A stretch of DNA of 64,000 nucleotides from Mantamonas sphyraenae (taxonomy: Eukaryota; CRuMs; Mantamonadidae): NCBI GenBank assembly GCA_026936335.1, contig JAPMXV010000056.1, positions 186,001 through 250,000 on the forward strand, given 5' to 3'. Both the position numbers and the translations under genes were made by a program. Each line of letters starts with the position of its first letter. Position 1 is the stretch's first letter. The notes beneath the pieces are model-generated. The model had not been told where the DNA came from, made no database searches, and saw only the letters and a list, made by a program, of their open reading frames with translations. This document shows, in pieces, positions 1 through 11,793 of the stretch.

Positions 1-2288
1 TGAGACACATGGCCACGACACACCTCGGTGATATGGTCCATCAGAGGCAACATCACCGCCCTTTCCATGCTCAGCTCCAGCAATCGGTCGACGTCCAACA
101 CCGAATCGTCGTCGCTCACTTGCTTCAGCTTTACACACATCATGTCGATGTCTGCACCGTATGCGTCCACCATATGATTCTTCATCCCGTCCACAAAGTA
201 CCGCAGGTTGTGTGCCATCGGCTCGAAACTCGAATTCTCCGCATCCTTTGTGAAGCGCCGCACAAACTTGAAGATTGTGTTTCCTTCGGCTTGCCTGCGG
301 TCAAACAGACGCAGATCCAGAAACTCTGTGACGCGTGTCTCTTCGCTCAGTCCGGTCATTTTCTCCAGCTTGTTTGCGTTGCTGTTTGTGCGGCGTGTGC
401 GAAACGACATCTGCTCCTCCTCGTCGTCCTCCAGGTCCAGTCCCAGGCCCAGCTCCAGATTCAACACTGTTTCCATGTCTCTGTTGCGCCTGCTGGATGT
501 CTCTGACAGCAACCTGCCTCGTTGCTCTGCCAGCTTCTTGTGAAAGTGTGTGTGGCGCAATCGGAACTTGGCCTTGCGGTTGGTCACCTCGGCGACAATC
601 TGCGACGCAAGCTCCGCCTCCAATTTGAAGAGCTCGCGTTCGGGTCCCACGATGCTCAACGTGTTGACGTCCAGCAGCCTCGCCTGTGCAATGTCCGACC
701 AGAACAGCGCCACCTTGATCTCCATCTCCTTCTCCTTGCCGCCTCCGCCGCCGCTTGTCTCTCCACCACCGCTGCCTGTCGTGTCAAACGAGGAGCGGTT
801 GGGCGAGTCGCCGCTGCCTGCCAGCAATGGGACCTCGGTCGCCTCGTCCACATCGAGCTCGTCGTCTTCAAAGGCATCCGACGCTTTGCCGCCGCCGGTG
901 CTGCCGCTGCTACTGGAACTGCCACTGCTGCTGGAACTGCCCATGCGCGTGCGAGCCAGGTTAAACACAGGCACGCTGCTTTCGTCGCTGCTGGGCGTGC
1001 GTTCGCGCGATGTGCTGCCCAGGCGCGATCGTGGTGTGCCAAATCGAGGCTGCGCTTTGTACAGGATGAGCTGGTCTGTGGTCAGCACCAGCGTGCGCAT
1101 CGTCTTTTTGAAGAACGTCACCTCGGTCACTTCAAACTTCAACGTGGGGAACACCACCGTCCTGCTTTTTGCCAACACCTGCTGCTCCTCCTCGTCGAAA
1201 TTGGCCAGTTCGTCGTCGTAGTGGTACGACATGGGCATGGAAGGACTCGTCTCGTCTGCGGTCTCTCCATTGGCGGCGCTCGAGGTCGTGGAAGAGCCTG
1301 CATCTGCGCTCCCGTTCTCAACCTCTGTCTCCTCGTCCTCGTCCACCTCGGGCAGTTCGCTCATCAGCAACATGGCATAGCGATCGAGTACAAACCGTTC
1401 CACTTTGTCCTCGTTGGCATCCTGTGCCAGGAGCATGTCCTCGGGTGGCGGGAACAGCACGCGCGCACGCACATTGCCCATGCTACGAAGCCACTCCACC
1501 TCATCTGCTTCGTACAAATCCGTTCCGATGATCTTGACCGAACCACTGCGCATGAGCATGCGGTGGACACGGGAGCAGCGGTCGCACACAAAGACACCGG
1601 CCACCGCCGACGTGTGTGTCGTTGCCGAGCGTCCACAGTCAGCACATTGGTGATTGCCGGCCTCTGTGTCCAAATGCACCTGCTTCAGCGTCTCCATCAA
1701 TTCTGTCCCACCCTCCTGCGCCTGCAGCGCTGCCTGCTGCGACGGCACCGACTCGGCATCGCTGGGAAAGGCCAGCACGTCAAACTGGTGGGACGAATTG
1801 TGGTCCACCGACGTCAGCGTCTTGTCCAGTTCTGCTTGGTATGTCTCGATGGATGCCTGTACGTGGCACTCCTCGCAATAGTTCAGTTCCGGGTCGCACG
1901 TTTGGCAGCGGAAGCGGAGGCCGCGAATGGGAAACACCCCACAGCGATTGCACGCCACCTGGTGGCTCGACTCCACACGCATCGTCGACTGTCGCCTCCT
2001 CAATTTGTCTTCAGCCTCTCCCGCACACGTGTGGCTGTGTGCATCCATGTCTGCAAGCTGGATCTCTTCGTGGCAGTTGCGGCACAACACCACAAAGTCT
2101 GCTCAACAGCCCATACATCCACACGCACAATCCACCAGACAATTTTTTTTGCAAGCAAACACAACCATGAGCATGGCACGCGTGATGCCGAGTTTACCCC
2201 GCACAAGATTGGGTGTCAGGGCTTCGCCACTTGTCCTCCCCGCGCCTCTTCTCCGCGACTCACCCTGCTGTTCTTCCTCCTCAGCCAT
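1..2288 (-). CDS. ArfGAP protein with ZZ zinc finger, PH-like and possible VPS9 region (3' end cut by window)
   Basis: Two exons are seen: a 25-nt coding exon 2264..2288 (MAEEEEQQ) and a long open exon from 2098 to the left edge. The intron 2099..2263 has GTGAGT/GCAG ends. In order the protein shows a Cys/His cluster (CRNCHEEI, then HSHTC), a ZZ finger (CNRC, CQTC, CEEC, later HNSSH) and an ArfGAP finger with the exact C-x2-C-x16-C-x2-C spacing (CADC to CDRC) followed by VHRML carrying the arginine finger. After that comes a PH-like stretch split by Ser/Gly-rich sequence. The last part before the edge (LELSMERAVMLPLMDHI) resembles VPS9 Rab5-GEF domains, but only weakly. ArfGAPs stimulate GTP hydrolysis by Arf on membranes, so a trafficking regulator linking Arf and perhaps Rab5 is inferred. 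The ArfGAP and ZZ calls are firm; PH and VPS9 are tentative. Confidence 0.8.
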
Positions 2289-2392
2289 CGTTTTCTTGTC
2301 GCCCACGGCGCATTCCACGGTCTCATTCGCACATACTGCCTGTGACACCAACCTTCTCCAGCGGTGTTTCGAGTTCTTCATGATGGGTGGCT

Positions 2393-4003
2393 CTGGATTT
2401 GTCAGTTGTCCACGCGTGGCACGGGCCGAGGCACCGAAAACCCTTGAGATGCGCGAAGAACCCAAGGACACGACACCGCTGCGAGGTGGAAACAACGGAC
2501 GTGGAGGCTCGTGTGGCTGTCTGCGCGATGCATGGGACAAGATCCCCAACAAGCGCGTGGTGGTGCCGCTGGCTGTGCTGTTCCTGATTGTGGTGATTGT
2601 GATTGCAGCTTTGGCTGGCGCTGCTCCAGAGGTGTTTGTGCCAGAAGGGCAGCGTTTGGCATTCTCTGTGACGTCGGACCAGCTCAACACACACCTGCGC
2701 GAGTTGGAGCGCATCGCATACCAGTCTCCTGGACGCAACCGAGCGGTTGGGACGCAGGGGTACAACTACAGCGTGGACTACGTGGTGCAGCTTCTGCAGG
2801 AGCAGCCCGAGTTTGATGTGAGCGTGCAGACGTTTCCATTCCAGTCGTGGCAGCCGCTGGCGACGCCCGTGCTGGAGCGTGTGCACCCTGGTGTGGAGAA
2901 ATACGAACTCAACAAGGACTTTGTCTCGTTTGAGTTCTCCGGAAGCGCAAACGTGACCGCCAACGTGAGTGTGGTGGGCCTGGGATGCTTTGACAGTGAC
3001 TATGCAGGGTTCATGGGCGGCAACATTGCTCTGGTCAAGCGTGGCAACTGCTCGTTTGTGGAAAAGGCGGACATGGCAGCCAAGTACAACGCCTCCGGCC
3101 TGCTTGTGTTCAACCACGGCGAGACAATCCAGGACTTGGGACTGTTCCGCGCCAGCTTGAAGACGCCTCGTGCATTCCCTGCGTTTGTGACAACCAAGGC
3201 CATTGGCGAGACACTTGCAGCTGTGCAGAACCTTCAGCTGTTCATGTCGTCGCTGAGTGCATTCCCGACGGTTGGAACGACCAATGTGATTGCACAAACC
3301 AAGGTGGGACGCGACGACAGAGTGGTCCTGAGTGGTTCGCATCTGGACAGCGTTCCTGCGGGCCCAGGGATCAACGACAACGGCAGCGGATCGTCGGGCA
3401 ACCTGGCGATTGCACTGAACCTGGCACGTCTGCTGCGTGGTGGGTTGGTGAAAGTGGAGAACAAGGTGCGTTTCTGCTGGTGGGCGGCGGAGGAAGGTGG
3501 GTCTGGTGGGCAGCACGTACTACGTGAACAACCTCAAGGCCAACCAGCCAGCCGAACTGGCCAAGATTGCTTTGGTGCTGAACTACGACATGTTGGCCTC
3601 GCCCAACGCCATGCACGGCGTGTACGAGGGAGAGAAGGCCGAGGACCCGAACATCCGCGTTGCCAGCAAGGTCATTCAGGACCAGTTTGTCAACTACTTT
3701 GGCACCCAGAAGGCCAACTACACGATGACTCCGTTCACGGGACGCAGTGATTACGGCCCTTTCATCGCCAACAACATTCCTGCCGGTGGTCTGTTCACGG
3801 GCGCCGAGCAGATCAAGTCGATGGACGAGCGCAGCAAGTTTGGCGGCCTCGCCAACGCTGCCTACGACCCGTGCTACCACCAGGAGTGTGACAACTTTGA
3901 CAACATCGACCAAAAGGCCCATCTGCTCATGGTGCGTGCGGCTGCACATGGTGTCCAGTACTTTGCCAGCCAGCAGGATCTGGCCAAGGTGCTTCAAGGC
4001 TGA
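2393..4003 (+). repeat. Arm A of an inverted gene duplication
   Basis: Homology to the reverse complement of 11794..13398 starts about 55 bp before the M28 start codon and ends at the stop codon. From the start to about 3570 the two arms differ at only scattered bases. After that point they drop abruptly to clearly diverged sequence, with shared blocks returning near the 3' end. The arms face each other and enclose about 7.8 kb. Confidence 0.9.
2449..4003 (+). CDS. M28-family zinc metallopeptidase, type II membrane protein, copy A (frame broken)
   Basis: The ATG at 2449 is the one shared with copy B. The N-terminus is cytosolic and Gly-rich, followed by one membrane helix (VVVPLAVLFLIVVIVIAALA), a PA domain (GNIALVKRGNCSF) and an M28 peptidase domain. 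Metal and catalytic motifs are visible: SGSHLDSV (His, Asp), GINDNGSGSSG, WWAAEE (catalytic Glu pair), NYDM (Asp) and CYHQECD (His). This is the layout of aminopeptidase Y-like enzymes facing the lumen or exterior. At about 3496, just after the WWAAEE codons, one extra base relative to copy B (GGAGGAAGGTGGG against GGAGGAGGTGGG) throws the frame. The rest, from about 3497, is open in the next frame to the stop at 4003. It is either a recent pseudogene or a sequence error. Single exon. Confidence 0.88.
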
Positions 4004-4128
4004 TCGGAAGCCACAAAGGAGGAATCCAATGAAAGAAGCATGTGTGGGCCAAACAAGGAGGACCAGGTACGCTGTGTGTGTGCATGCATCAAAGCAAAGG
4101 AGTTGCCCAAGCGGCCGCAAACCAATCC

Positions 4129-7100
4129 ATGGCCCACATCTTGTCATCGCGAAACGTTCAGCATGTGCACGGTAGGACATCATCATCATCAACCACTCTC
4201 TGTGTTGTAGCTCTCTTCTTGCTGCTCGTGGTGGGTCCATGCACAGTAGCCGCAGCGTGTCCGGAGTTTTGGGTCAACTCCGACAGCGGAATCGACACAA
4301 ACACGGGTCTGAACGCCACCCAGGCCTGGCGTACCATGGAACATGCAATGCAGCGCATGCAGACGTGCTCCTCAGCCACACAGACGTCCACCTTGCACGC
4401 AGCTGGCTCGTTTGCCCTTGCCAACGTCACCGTCGACAACCTCCGTCTCGTTGGCGATGGAAAGACCAGCGCGCCACAAGCATACGTAGATAGCATTGTC
4501 ACCGGCTCCGCTTCAGTGGCAAACATCCATTTGGAAGCAGTTCGCGCTCGGGTGCTTCACTTGTCAAACTTTGGTCAAGCCACGCTGGTCAATGTTGATG
4601 TTTCAGACGGCGGCACATTGGAAGCCACTCATGCTTCGTTGCTGCAACTCACTCACGTCCACTTGAGAAGGCGTGCCGAACTCAAGCAGGGCAACGGTGT
4701 TTTGCGTGGATCACAGCTCCGCGCAGACCACACTCTGTTCAACGGCACAATCATGTACCTTGGCGCGTTCGTAGACTTTCAGAGTACGTTTTGCAAAACG
4801 TACGACCTTATTGTGCAGCCATCCGATGGCTCTGTGGCCAATGCGACGCGCAACATCTCCTTTGTGGATTCATCGCTGGAGTGGCAACAAGACGGGCAAG
4901 TGTTCATCACGCGCAATTCCTTCGACATGCTCTCGTTTGTGCGTTGTTCCTTCCTCAACACCGGATGGTTCCAGAGTGTGACGACACGCATGCTGCGCAT
5001 GCACGACGTCAAGGTGGCCAACTTTAGCTGTGCGCGACAACTCCATCCAGGGGAGTGCCAACATGTGGGGTCTCCATTTGCGCAACAGTGTAGTTCCAGG
5101 CCAGCCACCCGATCCGATCCAGCTGGACATCGACACGGTGGAGTTCACGGGCAGGCAAGTTTGCCGGAACCCGGCTCTGAATCCTGATGCGCAAGGAGGC
5201 GTTGCAATCACCTGGATCTCTTCCTTTGGCGACATGAGTGGTCATGTGCGCAATGTGTACGTGCATGATGCCGGATCGATGGCCTTTCTGGTGGCGTCGG
5301 GCTACCTTTCGACAAACACGGCACCCTTGGTCATCGAAAACAGTCGCTTCGAACGTGTGGGAGGCACTGCCATCGTCTGCAGTGACCTACCCGACGTCGT
5401 CATTCGCAACTGTTCCTTTGTGGACGTGTTGGACCAGCGGTCATTGCGCAAACCTGCAAGCAAGTCTCTGTCACCGACAGTCGTTTTGAGCGGTGTTCCG
5501 CTGCATGTGCGGCTGCCCTTTTGACGACATCCAATCTCTCGCGAGTGACAAACACCACCTTTCTCGACAACAGTGTTCCTGAGCACACGCAGACAACCAG
5601 CACAGGCGACTACTTTCGCCAATTTCCCATGTTTGACAAGCCTGTGGCCAACGCTGTCAAGTACCCATGTCGTCCGGGAGCAGCGGGTGCGTTGGGTATG
5701 TTCTCGATGGTCGGGCATGCATTGCAGCATGCGCAGGTGCACCTCAAGGGCAACGTGTTTGCCAACAATCGGGCCTCGCTGGGCGGTGCGTTGGCTGTCG
5801 ATGCCCACGGAGCACAGATGTATGTGGATGCAAGCAATCGCTTTGAGGACAACTTTGCGCATGTCGGCGGTGGCGCGTTGTCTTGCCTTGACAACGAATT
5901 CGATCCGAACACGCATGCTGCGGATCCCTTGCAGGTTGCCTTTCATGTCGACGAAGACAGCGTGTTTGAGGAGAACCATTCGAAGCTGACCGGGGACGTG
6001 TTGTTCTCCAGCATGTGCCACATCCCAAACAAGCAACAGCTGCAGAATGACTCCTGCCCCTTTGACATGTACCCACCATTCATTTGGAGGGCCCAGCCCA
6101 ACGCCGTGTGCAACATCGCTCCGTTTGACTTGGGTCTGTTCACTGCCCTTGCCCTGAGCATCGTGGGCACCGGGGCGTTTGCGCTGCTGCTTCTGTTTTC
6201 GATGGGACTCCTCGTCGCCGCCGTCGTCCAGCGATGCCGCACTGAAGGGACAAACGACGTCGAGGAAGCTGCCCTCCAGGCGTTGATGGACAAGCACCGC
6301 CGAGAGCGGCACTCTCGCATCGCCAGCAGCATTCGCAGAATGGACTTTCGCACAGACATTGTTGAGCGGCCCATCCCCATGACCGGACGCGCTGCACAGG
6401 CCCTCCCCGGAGCGTACATTGCACGGGACACGGACGAGTTGGATGACAATGGGGACGGCATTTCGGAGGATGCCCAGGGCGGCGACAACAGCTTTGCAGC
6501 GGAGGAGCGCACCCAACAGGCGGTGGTGTTGCGCAAACAGGCTCGCAACGCGGCCGGAGGATGTGCCACCATTGTGTTGATGGTCATATTTGTGGCTGCT
6601 TCGCTGGTGTACGCGATGGTGGCCCGGCAACCAACGTCCATGCCGGCCACGGTGACTCAAGAGAGCACTCTCGGAGACAGGCTGGCGCAGCACAACAAAC
6701 GATCGTGGAGGGTGCAGGTGCAGTATGCAATCATGGGCGTTCCTTGCGATGTGTTGAAGCCCACAGTGCAGCTGGGCTCACACGCGGTGGTAAACGCCAC
6801 AATGCAAGCCGTTCCCAGACAAGGAGCTCCGGTGTGTCTCGTGTCAGGCTGGTGGACGGGAGACGTGGTGTCAGCGCAACAGGAAAGCCCGAAGCTGGTG
6901 CTCGGGTTCCACAGGCCGCAAAACTGCCAGCCGAGTGTCTCGTTGCGGATGGACTCTGCCGTGGATGCCGATGTGCCCATGGATACCAGCCCGTTGTTCC
7001 CAGACAGTACCGTACTGCTTGCACGTCACTATCTGGCGTCTACAGTGCGATGTGTCGACTACTTGCTGCCGGGCAGCAAGCTTGGCATGGCTTCGACGCT

Positions 7101-7764
7101 GCTGGTGTCCAACCGTGACTCGGAGGAACCCATCCATGGATGGGCCATGCAACTGCGCAACCCACCGATCACTATCGGCCACTTTGACACTTTGGACACG
7201 GAAGTGAGCGTGAGTGACCTGACCAAGGAGGTGCAGGTGGTGCAGGAAGTGTTTGTGCAGGCGGCGCTTCGTGTGATCTCGCTGGCTGGGTCTCTGCTTG
7301 CTGCACACCCTGTTCTTCGCTCATTGATCCGATGGATCATGGAGAGGTCGCGGAAACACAGCAAGGACGCAGCTCGCAATCGTCAGCGTGGATCGTGGGG
7401 GGAGTTTGCGATTGCTCTGCTGGTGGGGACATGCCTCCCGGTTGTCAGCCAAGTCGTTGCATTGGTGTGGGGCCCACGCATGTGGTCGTTCCTGACCCTG
7501 TGTGGTCTGGTGGGTGGGCTGGTGCTGTGGTTTGTTGCCGGCGGGGTTTTGATCAGTTTCTTACCCGTCAGCAACCGGTTTGACATGCAACTGTATGTGG
7601 AAACGGAACAGTGGGTGTTGAGTTTGTCAGCGACGATTTTGTGGCTTGCGGCAGGCACAGCGGTGGTTGCCCTGTTTGTACATGCCGAGCAATGGTGGCA
7701 GGTGCAGCGGCGGACGACAGCGACAAGACCAGGGAAAAGCTATGGTGCAGTGAGATCAGAGTGA
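4129..7764 (+). CDS. Large repeat-rich surface membrane protein (polymorphic/beta-helix-like ectodomain, C-terminal membrane helices)
   Basis: The start at 4129 gives a signal peptide with hydrophobic core LCVVALFLLLVVGPCTVAAA, then CPEFWVNSDSGIDTN, an opening like that of right-handed beta-helix or polymorphic membrane protein ectodomains. Recurrent units end in motifs such as NCSFVD, DSRFERC, NTTFLDN and NRFEDNFAHVGGGAL. They are followed by a helix (FTALALSIVGTGAFALLLLF), a basic cytosolic loop, a second helix (CATIVLMVIFVAASLVYAMV) and several C-terminal helices. The frame shifts twice, near 5030 and near 5440. The protein signature continues across both: SRFERC is read in the original frame after the second break. 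Both breaks look like single-base indels rather than introns. A cell-surface receptor or adhesin is plausible; no precise family is claimed. Confidence 0.7.
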
Positions 7765-8420
7765 GCTGTGAATGCAATGACTGTAAACCGCCAGGTGGTG
7801 CCCGTCGTTCGTATGGTCCTGGCAGCGTGTTCCAGCCTGCCGCACGTTGGATGCAAGCAGGCTGCCGTCATCGTGCGGGTCTTGAGAGGGACGATGATAG
7901 AGGTGGAGAAGGGTGACATGGACACGTGCGTACGGTTGGCAGGGCATGAGGAAGATGTGAGTGGGTGTTTTGAGTTGGACACTGGCCCATGTGGGGCTGA
8001 CGTGCATGTGGGGGGCTTGGAGTTCTGAGGGACATGATGAAAGGCTGAGGTGCGGTGAAAGCGGAGGCGGTGCAATCCATTGCGAAAGGGGTGGGTGGGT
8101 GGAGTGGAGAATGGTCGGTGGCGTCAGGGGGACGGAGATGGGTGTGTGGGCTAGGGGAAGGGGTCATGGGGGAGGAGGGATGAGTGGGGATGGTTGATGG
8201 TGGGGGTGGTGTGATTGGGAATGGGAAGGAAGGAGTGAGGGTGGGAGAAGGAAACTGGAGGGTGCGGCGGGAGAGGCAATCTGATTGTGAAAGGTGAGGG
8301 GACGGTGGTGTCTGTGAAAGGAGTGGGTCATAGGAAGAGGGAGTGGGGGGGAAGCGGGTGGGGGTTATTGGGGAGGTTGTTGGAGGTGAGAAGAGCTGAC
8401 GTGCGGGGCGAAGAGGGAGA
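7765..8420. other. G-rich intergenic tract upstream of ROCO gene, with G-quadruplex-type motif
   Basis: There is no convincing gene here. The plus strand is strongly G-rich from about 8080 to 8370, including GGGGTGGGTGGG near 8088 and, at about 8148..8172, four G-runs separated by loops of 3, 2 and 4 bases, which meets the usual G-quadruplex pattern. It directly precedes the ROCO start codon and would sit in that gene's promoter or 5' UTR. A minus-strand open frame across it is proline/serine-rich shadow sequence. Confidence 0.5.
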
Positions 8421-11400
8421 ATGAGCAGCACAGAGCTGATTGGGGCAGTGGAGAAGGGGGATGTGAGTGCAATGGCAAAGTTGATTGAGGGGGGTGCAGA
8501 TGTGAACGAATTGAATGGGGCTGGGTGGACGGCGTTGATGGTGGCGGGTCGGGAGGGAAACACGAAGGCGGCGACGATGCTGCTGGACAGGGGAGCAGAG
8601 GTGGACAAGGCGGCTGAGGACGGGTGGACGCCGTTGCTCATTGCAGCACGGAACGGGCACACAGAGGCAGCAACGATGCTGCTGGACACAGGAGCAGAGG
8701 TGGACAAGGCGCAGAAGACTGGGGCCACACCGTTGTACATTGCAGCACAGAATGGGCACACAGAGACAGTGAAGATGCTGCTGGACAGAGGCGCAGAAGT
8801 GGACAAGGCGGAGAAGACTGGAGGCACACCGTTGTACGTTGCTGCACGGAACGGACGCACAGAGACGGCGACGCTTCTGCTGGACAGGGGAGCAGAGGTG
8901 GACAAGGCGGACGAGGACAGGTGTACACCGTTGTACATTGCAGCACAGAATGGACACACAGAGACGGCGACGATGCTGGTGGACAGAGGAGCAGAAGTGG
9001 ACAAGGCGAACGAGGTCGGGTGGACGTCGTTGCACATTGCAGCCTCGAGCGGGCACACAGAGACGGCGACGCTTCTCATCGCTCGTGGTGCAGATGTCAA
9101 TGTCACATCCACGTATGGAGGGTCTCCACTCGACATGGCTGCAAGTAGGCACCCGTCGACACATCTGGCAATGCTGGGTGCCTGGGCTGAGCGGGATGGC
9201 CTTGTGTCGTTCTCCACATCGCAGCAGTTGGCTGCTGAGCTGTCCTCTGATCGCTGCATGCAAGCACAAGCGCTGTGTTTGGTGGCTGACGGTGAAAGCG
9301 ATGTGTCAGAGCTGCCTGAGGAGATTGGCATGTGTGTGGAGCTGCGAGTGCTGGATCTGCGCAGATCAGGCATCAGCGTGTTGCCCAGACAGGCAATGGC
9401 GAAGCTGGGGAAGCTGAAAAACTTGCTGCTGGAGCATGACGAAGCGTTGGACGATGTGCCTGGGGTTTGTGGTGAAGAAAGGAGCGAAGACGGTGGTGGA
9501 GTATCTGGGACGGATGGACACTGCATGGGAATGGGTCAACTGGATGGTCCTTGGACATGGTGGGCAAGGCAAGACGACGCTGATTGACACGATGAAGCGG
9601 AACAGCTCGTGGGGAGAATGGGGCAAGGTGTTGTTCAGGTGGCGCACAGCCAAACGCCAGCTGGACAGCGAGGAGAGGACGACGGATGCAACACACAGCA
9701 TGGATGTGTATGAGTTTGATCTGAAGGATGGGAATGTGCGTGTGCGCATCAGTGACTATGGTGGACAGGCAGAGTACTGGGTGGGTCACCAGTACCTGTT
9801 GATGGGCCAGGGCGGGGTGTTTGTGCTGGTGGCATCGATGGTGGCGTGGGATGCAGTGGCAGGTGGGCACAGTGTGGACATGGATGCAGCACGTGCGGAG
9901 CTGGAGGTGTGGCTGGACATGGTGGCGAGCAAGGTGGCACCCAAGGTGGCAGGGAAGAAGAAGCCGCAGATGTGGTTTGTGGTGACCCATGCAGATCTGG
10001 GAGAGAAGGTGAAGGTGGGGGAGAGGTTGGATCGGGAAGAAGCACGTGGGATGGTGAAAGGGTGGGTGGAAGGGTGGAAGAAGAGCAAGAGGTACGAGCA
10101 GCTGCGGATGGATGCTGAGAAGGGAGTGTTTGTGGTGGATGGGGATGTGTGGAAGGGCAACGTGGATGGGCTGCTGGGCAGTCTGGAGGAAGCGAGTGTG
10201 GCACTGGCAGAGAACAGGATGGTGCCGCGCGGGACAGTGGAGCTGCAGAAGTATGTGCAGGGACTGCGGGAGAATGGCGGAATGGAGCAGCCGTGGATGC
10301 GTGAGGAGGAACTGGAGGCGATGGTGAAGGGGAATGAGGAGATCCGGGAGCACTTTCCGAGCAAGCGCGGGCGGATCTTTCATTCATCGCTGGAGGAACT
10401 GCACCACATGCAGGAGGTGGTGTGGCACAGCGGCGCAGGGGTGGTTGTGCTGGACCCTGTGTGGCTGGCGAAGCTGATGGGAGGTTTTGTGAGCGGTGCA
10501 GAGGTGCAAGGGCTGGACAAAGGGAAGCAGATTGCTGAGGGGAAGCACCATGGGCTGGTGCAATGGGATGATGGATTGCGAAAGCAGGTTGCTGAGCTGC
10601 ATGCGGGGTTGTGGGGACAAGGAGGTGGTGGGGAAGATGGGGTGGCGGATATGCTGCTGGAGCTGCTGTGTGAGGTGGAGATGTGTGCACGCGTGGGTGA
10701 AGACACGCTTGTGTTTCCGTTTCTGCGGACGGTGGAGACGGAACTGCCTGTGGAGTGGATGGCAGGGAACACATGTCGGATTGGACGGCGGTTTGTGTGG
10801 GTGGTGGATGGGATGCAAACAGACGCAGACGCACAGATGGATGAAGCATGGCAGGCAGAGAACTGGCACATGCTGCCACCTGCACTGTTCAATCTGGTGC
10901 AGGTGCGGCTGATTGAGGCATACCCGGGAGGAATCAAGGCCCAGCGTGTGCACACCAACTGGATGCACGTGTGGCCCATGGATGCACCGCACATCGTGGT
11001 TGTGCATGAGCCACACACACGGTACATGGACGTTGTGGTGGCACGAAACTCATGGCGTGGGGTGGCAGAGACGATGATCCAGGTGGAGGTGCTTGTGCGA
11101 CGGCTGGCGGCCGAGAGCGGGCTGTGTGACGGACTGGCTGGGAGCATGCGGTGCTATCCGCTGTGTCACGTGTGTGTGGGCAGTGAGAAGGTGGAGGAGG
11201 TGCTGCGGATGGACTGGGCGCAGCATGGGTTGCGTGTAGATATGACTGCGCTGGTGGAGGTGGACAAGGAGGACAATGGGTGGTGCATGGTGCACAACCA
11301 GGATCTCCACACCCAGGCGCTGTTGTATGGACGCGTGCTGGATGACAAAGATGCACTGAAGGAACTGCAGGCGTGGCGGAAAGACATGGAGAATCGTGTC

Positions 11401-11742
11401 GGGAGCATGGAACGGCGGCTGGGCAAGTCATGGCAAGCGATCAAGACACTCGCGAGGCAATATCCACAGCTGCTGAGATGGGTGACAGATCTGCAGGTGA
11501 AGCACAGGGCCGGGGACATCGCAGACATGGATGCAGTGCGATCGATGGTGGCACAGACACTGGAGGAGATGAACGGGATGGGGTCATCGTCGTCATCTGG
11601 CAAGGAGTTGGAGGAACTGCGTTTGGTGGTTGTGGAGCTGCAGCTGCATCTGGATGAGCTGCTCGGAGAGCGAGCCGGAACTGAGGAATCTGGGCCAGCG
11701 GCAGAGAAGGAGGGTGAAGAAGAAGATGAAGAAGGAGTTTGA
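8421..11742 (+). CDS. ROCO-family GTPase: ankyrin repeats, LRR, Roc-COR, coiled-coil tail (one frame break)
   Basis: The N-terminal 250 residues hold about seven ankyrin repeats with the core GWTPLLIAARNGHTEAATMLL, followed by a short leucine-rich stretch (LPEEIGMCVELRVLDLRRSG). A Roc GTPase domain then begins, with P-loop GHGGQGKTT, DYGGQAEYW (G3) and THADL (G4), then a COR region (for example VVWHSGAGVVVLDPVWLAKL). The tail is a predicted coiled coil ending in acidic residues. There is no kinase domain, unlike LRRK proteins. The reading frame changes once between about 9455 and 9480, around CCTGGGG. Both halves align to one continuous LRR-Roc junction, so a single-base indel is likely. ROCO proteins are GTP-dependent scaffolds; the partner is unknown. 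The stop is only 51 bp from the convergent M28 copy B stop. Confidence 0.85.
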
Positions 11743-11793
11743 AGAGTGTGGATGATGATGTGTGAGTGTCCATTCATTTCATTGCTCAGCATT

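Noticed and set aside
522-2345. 607-codon plus-strand open frame
   Set aside because: It is antisense to the ArfGAP gene; its protein is His/Arg/Leu-rich with no domain, while the minus strand shows clear zinc fingers.
8560-9080. Regular about 99-bp repeats resembling a repeat array
   Set aside because: They are 33-residue ankyrin repeats in frame, not CRISPR; there are no unique spacers.
7868-9526. 552-codon minus-strand open frame
   Set aside because: Pro/Ser-rich antisense of the G-rich tract and ankyrin repeats; the plus strand has the real domains.
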